From an uncultured Desulfobacteraceae bacterium (lineage in GTDB: Bacteria > Desulfobacterota > Desulfobacteria > Desulfobacterales > UBA2174): a DNA stretch of 64,000 nt. The DNA lies in contig CALJLV010000085.1 in assembly GCA_937982505.1 (NCBI GenBank), positions 1 through 64,000 on the forward strand, in the 5' to 3' direction. Positions 63,148-64,000 of the stretch are shown here, piece after piece (position 1 is the first letter of the stretch; the number at the start of each line of letters is the position of its first letter). The position numbers were made by a program, and so were the translations under genes. The notes beneath the pieces are model-generated. The model saw nothing but the letters and a program-made list of their open reading frames with translations, did no database searches and had not been told where the DNA came from.

Positions 63148-63966
63148 GTGCGTTCCATCCAGGAGTGGCCCGCTCAGCGGCGGCGCGGTGTTACCCACGT
63201 GCTTTGCGATATCGACGACACGTTGACGATCAACGGGCGGCTGCCCGCCGCGGCCCTGGAGGGCATGGAGCGCCTCGGAGGCGCCGGGATCCGGGTCATC
63301 CCCGTCACAGGCCGCCCGGCCGGCTGGTGCGACCACATGGCCCGCATGTGGCCGGTGGAGGCGGTGGTGGGGGAAAACGGCGCTTTTTATTACCGCTACG
63401 ATGCCGCCAGACGGAAAATGGTGCGGCGCCATGTCCGCTCCGATGCCCAACTGGCCGCGGATCGGCTGCGGCTGGACGCGATCCGCGACCGGGTTCTGAA
63501 AGAAGTGCCCGGCTGCGCCGTAGCCTCGGACCAGGCCTTTCGGGTGGCGGATCTGGCCATTGATTTTTGCGAGGACGTGCCCGCCTTGCCCGAGACGGCC
63601 GTAGATCGCATTCTGGCCTGTTTCACCGAAGCCGGAGCCCGGGCCAAGGTCAGCTCGATCCACGTCAACGGCTGGTTCGGCGACTACGACAAACTCAGCA
63701 CCACCCGGCTGCTCTTCGCCGAAGTCTTCGCCACCGATCTGGAAATCATCCGCGAGCGGATCGTCTTTGCCGGAGACTCGCCCAACGATGCGCCCATGTT
63801 CGCCTATTTTCCCCAGAGCGTGGGGGTGGCCAACGTCAGCCGCTTCGCCGATCGTATGACGGCCCTGCCGGCCTGGATCACCAGGGCCGAGGGGGGATTC
63901 GGATTTGCCGAAATGGTCGGGCGGCTGCTCGAGGCCGGAGAAATGTCATGCGGCGGCCTGAAATAG
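63148..63966 (+). CDS. HAD-IIB family phosphatase
   Basis: The 272-aa protein has HAD motif I CDIDDTLTING, a Thr motif in VIPVTGRPAGWCDHMA and motif IV GDSPNDAPMF, with a IIB-type cap between. It starts at GTG 63148 behind GGGAGG. The cap looks like that of the Cof, sucrose-phosphatase and trehalose-phosphatase group. In this operon a sugar-phosphate or glycerol-phosphate phosphatase is plausible. The remaining 34 bases of the window hold no feature. Confidence 0.8.
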   Translation: MRSIQEWPAQRRRGVTHVLCDIDDTLTINGRLPAAALEGMERLGGAGIRVIPVTGRPAGWCDHMARMWPVEAVVGENGAFYYRYDAARRKMVRRHVRSDAQLAADRLRLDAIRDRVLKEVPGCAVASDQAFRVADLAIDFCEDVPALPETAVDRILACFTEAGARAKVSSIHVNGWFGDYDKLSTTRLLFAEVFATDLEIIRERIVFAGDSPNDAPMFAYFPQSVGVANVSRFADRMTALPAWITRAEGGFGFAEMVGRLLEAGEMSCGGLK

Positions 63967-64000
63967 GACCGGTTCAAAGCCGCTGATAGCCACCGACCTC

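Overview
The window reads as a high-GC chromosomal contig from an anaerobic bacterium, most likely a sulfate-reducing Desulfobacterota in or near the Desulfobacteraceae/Desulfosarcinaceae. The pointers are a glycyl-radical C-S-lyase-like enzyme, a selenoprotein with a bacterial SECIS hairpin, a PurD-PurE fusion, anaerobic glycerol-3-phosphate dehydrogenase subunits and sigma-54 control. No rRNA or marker gene fixes the taxon. Bases 1-46 are Illumina i7 adapter, so base 47 is the true left end of the contig and the first gene is cut there.

Layout. 47-5.8 kb: truncated DDAH-like hydrolase, PIF1/HRDC helicase, cupin and several small regulator-like or unknown genes. 5.9-12.0 kb: a type I secretion operon with two ABC half-transporters, an HlyD adaptor and a TolC-like channel, with no visible substrate. 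12.1-28.1 kb: a co-directional surface-polysaccharide locus with UDP-GlcNAc 2-epimerase, sugar epimerase, DegT aminotransferase, NeuD-type acyltransferase, glycosyltransferases, Wzx flippase, two glutamine-dependent asparagine-synthase-type amidotransferases, a WecA/MraY-type phosphoglycosyltransferase and a CapD/WbpM-type dehydratase. 28.2-30.7 kb: a GAF-ANTAR antiterminator followed by gdhA, whose leader carries a recognisable two-hairpin ANTAR target overlapping an intrinsic terminator.

30.8-40.6 kb is a visibly less GC-rich island. It holds an SDR and an AtoE-family transporter (+ strand) facing a sigma-54 activator, a glycyl-radical activase and a glycyl radical enzyme (- strand), plus an EamA exporter. 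The enzyme matches isethionate sulfite-lyase (IslA) at every active-site position I can recall, with one constant offset. The island has two good and one weaker -24/-12 promoter and three copies of a GTGC-N6-GC(A/G)C palindrome, the proposed enhancer of the local activator. It ends with an IS66 transposase remnant beside tRNA-Leu(CAA).

40.7-64.0 kb is mostly housekeeping: Sua5, PurDE, D-Ala-D-Ala ligase, copper export (CopZ, CopA, Cys-rich protein), Xaa-Pro peptidase, aminotransferase, ClC channel, TruA, AEC transporter with an upstream 60-aa selenoprotein, ArgJ, RsuA-type pseudouridine synthase, a small NTPase, a UDP-sugar dehydrogenase that could complete the polysaccharide precursor pathway, and a GlpR/glpAB locus with a divergent operator and a HAD phosphatase.

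The parts most likely to be new are the sigma-54-controlled IslA-like island with an AtoE-type transporter, and the ANTAR attenuation of glutamate dehydrogenase.
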